NCBI GenBank assembly: GCA_964623895.1
Contig: CAZUWA010000024.1
Span: 1-24,662 of the forward strand
From: UBA11512 sp964623895
GTDB lineage: Bacteria; Bacillota; Clostridia; Oscillospirales; CAG-272
Direction of reading: 5' to 3'
Length of the DNA: 24,662 nt
Shown: positions 22,947 through 24,662 of the stretch, one piece after another
How the letters are laid out: each line of letters begins with the position of its first letter
Position numbering within the stretch: position 1 is the first letter of the stretch
Made by a program: the position numbers and the translations under genes
Notes under the pieces: model-generated
Database searches by the model: none
What the model saw: the letters and a program-made list of their open reading frames with translations, nothing else
What the model was told of the DNA's origin: nothing

Positions 22947-23651
22947 ATGGCAATGCTGAAAGCGGAAAATTTGAATGTATACTACGGCAATATCCACGCC
23001 ATCCATGACGTCTCCTTTGAAGTCAATGAAGGAGAAATCGTCTCTTTGATCGGTGCAAACGGCGCGGGAAAAACCACCACGATGCACACAGTTTCCGGGT
23101 TGCTTCGCTCCAAGACCGGCTCAATCACCTTTCTTGACAAAAACATCTCTCATATGGAAGCGCACAAAATCGTCAATCTGGGTATTGCACAAGTACCGGA
23201 AGGTCGCCATGTGTTCTTGCAAATGACAGTTGAAGAAAACCTCGAAATGGGGGCATATCTCAAGCCCGCCACCATGAAAGAAGATCTCAAAAAGGTGTAT
23301 GAACTCTTCCCCAGGCTGAAAGAACGCCGCGCTCAAATTGCAGGCACGCTTTCGGGTGGCGAACAACAGATGCTTGCCATGGGCAGAGCAATGATGAGTC
23401 GCCCAAAGCTCATTCTCCTTGACGAACCATCAATGGGACTTTCTCCGATATTAGTCGATCAGGTCTTCTCGATCATCAAAGAACTGCATGCAACAGGCAT
23501 CACTGTTTTACTGGTAGAACAGAATGCGGGAAAGGCGCTTGCCATCTCCGACAGAGCATATGTGCTTGAGTCCGGTCGGATCGTCCTTGCCGGAACAGGA
23601 AAAGAGCTTGCCGCCAGCCCGGCGATCAAGAAAGCCTATCTTGGAGGCTGA
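22947..23651 (+). CDS. livF: Branched-chain amino-acid ABC transporter ATPase LivF
   Basis: Second ATP-binding subunit, 234 residues, the usual LivF length. Walker A is GANGAGKTT (36-44), followed by IAQVPEGRHVF (the LivF-specific motif after the Q-loop), signature LSGGEQQMLAMGRAM, Walker B LILLDEPSMGLSP and switch region LLVEQNAGKAL. It pairs with LivG as the heterodimeric motor. GGAGG precedes the start. It is the last gene of the operon, followed after 17 bases by a strong terminator. Confidence 0.95.
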   Translation: MAMLKAENLNVYYGNIHAIHDVSFEVNEGEIVSLIGANGAGKTTTMHTVSGLLRSKTGSITFLDKNISHMEAHKIVNLGIAQVPEGRHVFLQMTVEENLEMGAYLKPATMKEDLKKVYELFPRLKERRAQIAGTLSGGEQQMLAMGRAMMSRPKLILLDEPSMGLSPILVDQVFSIIKELHATGITVLLVEQNAGKALAISDRAYVLESGRIVLAGTGKELAASPAIKKAYLGG

Positions 23652-23668
23652 AATATCACAGAATAACA

Positions 23669-23710
23669 ACGGAACTGCCGCCAAATGCAGTTCCGTTTTT
23701 CTTCTTTTTA
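23669..23710 (+). terminator. Terminator of the liv operon
   Basis: A perfect 10-bp stem (23669-23678 with 23687-23696) followed by TTTTCTTCTTTTTA, directly after livF. Confidence 0.9.
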
Positions 23711-23741
23711 TCGTTTGCGCGCAAAATTCCGCAAAATTCAC

Positions 23742-23770
23742 TTGCAAATTGCGGTACAATATGATATAAT
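23742..23770 (+). promoter_or_regulatory. Vegetative promoter of smpB
   Basis: TTGCAA (23742-23747), 17 bases, TATAAT (23765-23770), 33 bases before the smpB ATG. No separate promoter is obvious in front of ssrA, so the tmRNA may be transcribed from here and then processed. Confidence 0.75.
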
Positions 23771-23803
23771 AACTACCTAAGAAAGTAAGAAAGGAGAAAA
23801 AGA

Positions 23804-24274
23804 ATGCCCAAAGCGACCGGAGTAAAAGTCATTGCCGTCAATCGCAAGGCGCGGCACGACTATTTCGTGGACGAAACATATGAAGCCGGGATCGAGCTGT
23901 TCGGCACAGAAGTTAAATCGATTCGCGCAGGCATGGTGAATTTAAAAGATTCCTATTGCGTATTCGAAAAAGGAGAGATCTTCGCAACAGGTGTTCGCAT
24001 TTCTCCATATGAGCAAGGAAATATCTATAACAAAGATCCAATGCGGCAAAAAAGATTGTTGATGCACAAAAGAGAAATTCTAAAACTCTTCGGATCGGTC
24101 GGCAAGCAGGGGTACACCATCGTGCCACTCAGTTTATATTTCAAGAATTCGAAGGTCAAGGTAGAACTCGGCCTTTGCAGAGGTAAAAAGCTGTACGATA
24201 AACGTGAAGATGATGCCAAGCGGCAAGCAAATCGCGATATCGAGCGGTATGAAAAAATGAAAAGCCGCGGTTAA
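23804..24274 (+). CDS. smpB: SsrA-binding protein SmpB
   Basis: SmpB binds the tRNA-like part of tmRNA and carries it to stalled ribosomes for trans-translation. The 156-residue protein is full length. It contains NRKARHDYFVDETYEAGIEL, GTEVKSIRAGMVNLKDSYC and GKQGYTIVPLSLYFKNSKVK, then ELGLCRGKKLYDKRED, all diagnostic. The basic C-terminal tail (DDAKRQANRDIERYEKMKSR) is the one that enters the mRNA channel. AAAGGAG precedes the ATG. The ssrA gene starts 22 bases after the stop. Confidence 0.97.
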   Translation: MPKATGVKVIAVNRKARHDYFVDETYEAGIELFGTEVKSIRAGMVNLKDSYCVFEKGEIFATGVRISPYEQGNIYNKDPMRQKRLLMHKREILKLFGSVGKQGYTIVPLSLYFKNSKVKVELGLCRGKKLYDKREDDAKRQANRDIERYEKMKSRG

Positions 24275-24296
24275 AACAAATAATAACCGCCTACAT

Positions 24297-24662
24297 GGGT
24301 CCGTAATGGTTTCGACGGGGATCTTGAGGCATGATAAGCGTGGCGGGCCGGACAATCCCGAAAAAGGTCCAATTTAAAATTAAACGCTAACAATAACAAA
24401 TTAGCTTTGGCTGCCTAATTAGGCAGTGCCGCGGCGAATAACGCCGCCCGTCGCACGGTTGAGTATCGCGACTTCCGTTCGGCGTCAAATCAGCGGTGAA
24501 CGTGCATCGGCGGTTCGTCCTTGAACCGATCACGCAAAAAAGGGCTGCCCCAAATCCGAGCCTGTCAATCGGCGCGGAGGCGGGGGAGAACTTAAAAGAT
24601 TGACTGTCCACGGAGAAAGTCATGTCAAGAGGTTTTCGGACAGGGGTTCGACTCCCCTCGCC
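24297..24662 (+). ncRNA. ssrA: tmRNA (ssrA), 3' end cut by the window
   Basis: tmRNA rescues stalled ribosomes by acting first as tRNA-Ala and then as mRNA for a degradation tag. The 5' end (GGGTCCGTAATGGTTTCGAC) matches the conserved tmRNA start. The tag frame at 24386-24418 encodes ANNNKLALAA and stops at TAA. Pairing of 24323-24334 with 24620-24629 forms helix 2. A T-arm (24642-24658, AGGGG, TTCGACT, CCCCT) marks the tRNA-like end. Only about three acceptor bases plus CCA are missing. It is a one-piece tmRNA of roughly 370 bases. Oddly, the visible 3' acceptor bases CGCC do not fully pair with the 5' GGGTCCG. It directly follows smpB. Confidence 0.95.

Noticed and set aside
24387..24623. 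Minus-strand reading frame over the tmRNA
   Set aside because: It lies entirely inside the structured ssrA RNA and is a by-product of it.

Overview
The window looks like a chromosomal segment of an endospore-forming, low-to-moderate GC Firmicute, most likely a member of the Clostridia. The evidence is four sporulation genes (spoIVB-, sipL-, sigK- and spoIID-like), AGGAGG-type ribosome binding sites, TTGACA/TATAAT promoters, and a one-piece tmRNA directly after smpB. I see no phage, transposon, CRISPR array or other mobile element. Most of the content is core or housekeeping, and I do not see a clearly undescribed multi-gene system.

Region 1 (1-4192): the 5' part of gap (GAPDH, minus strand, cut by the window edge); a membrane protein with a C-terminal leucine-rich-repeat-like domain; an intergenic stretch that probably contains the remains of a plus-strand gene; a SpoIVB-type PDZ serine peptidase; and a membrane-anchored endonuclease/exonuclease/phosphatase-fold protein.

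Region 2 (4193-6522): a SipL-like coat morphogenesis protein (SPOCS/DUF3794 plus LysM-like end) next to an uninterrupted sigK. Both are on the minus strand and both have a sigma-E-like promoter directly upstream.

Region 3 (6641-8430): a Ppx/GppA phosphatase and a SpoU/TrmH-family RNA methyltransferase with overlapping stop and start, driven by a near-consensus vegetative promoter and ended by a bidirectional terminator.

Region 4 (8446-12185, minus): an operon of an HtrA-like protease, an OmpR-type response regulator and a sensor kinase, apparently an envelope-stress module.

Region 5 (12323-15405): spoIID behind a third sigma-E-like promoter, then a YitT-family membrane protein, a small metallophosphoesterase and a short coding-like remnant.

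Region 6 (15426-18516): a Gfo/Idh/MocA dehydrogenase and a TIM-barrel sugar isomerase/epimerase, divergent from an AraC-type regulator. The divergent promoters overlap and are flanked by a 12-bp inverted repeat, which suggests local control of a carbohydrate or polyol pathway.

Region 7 (18658-23696): a complete branched-chain amino-acid ABC transporter (binding protein, two permeases, two ATPases) with a strong promoter, a hairpin after the binding-protein gene and a terminator at the end.

Region 8 (23742-24662): smpB and ssrA, the trans-translation pair. The last few bases of the tmRNA lie outside the window.
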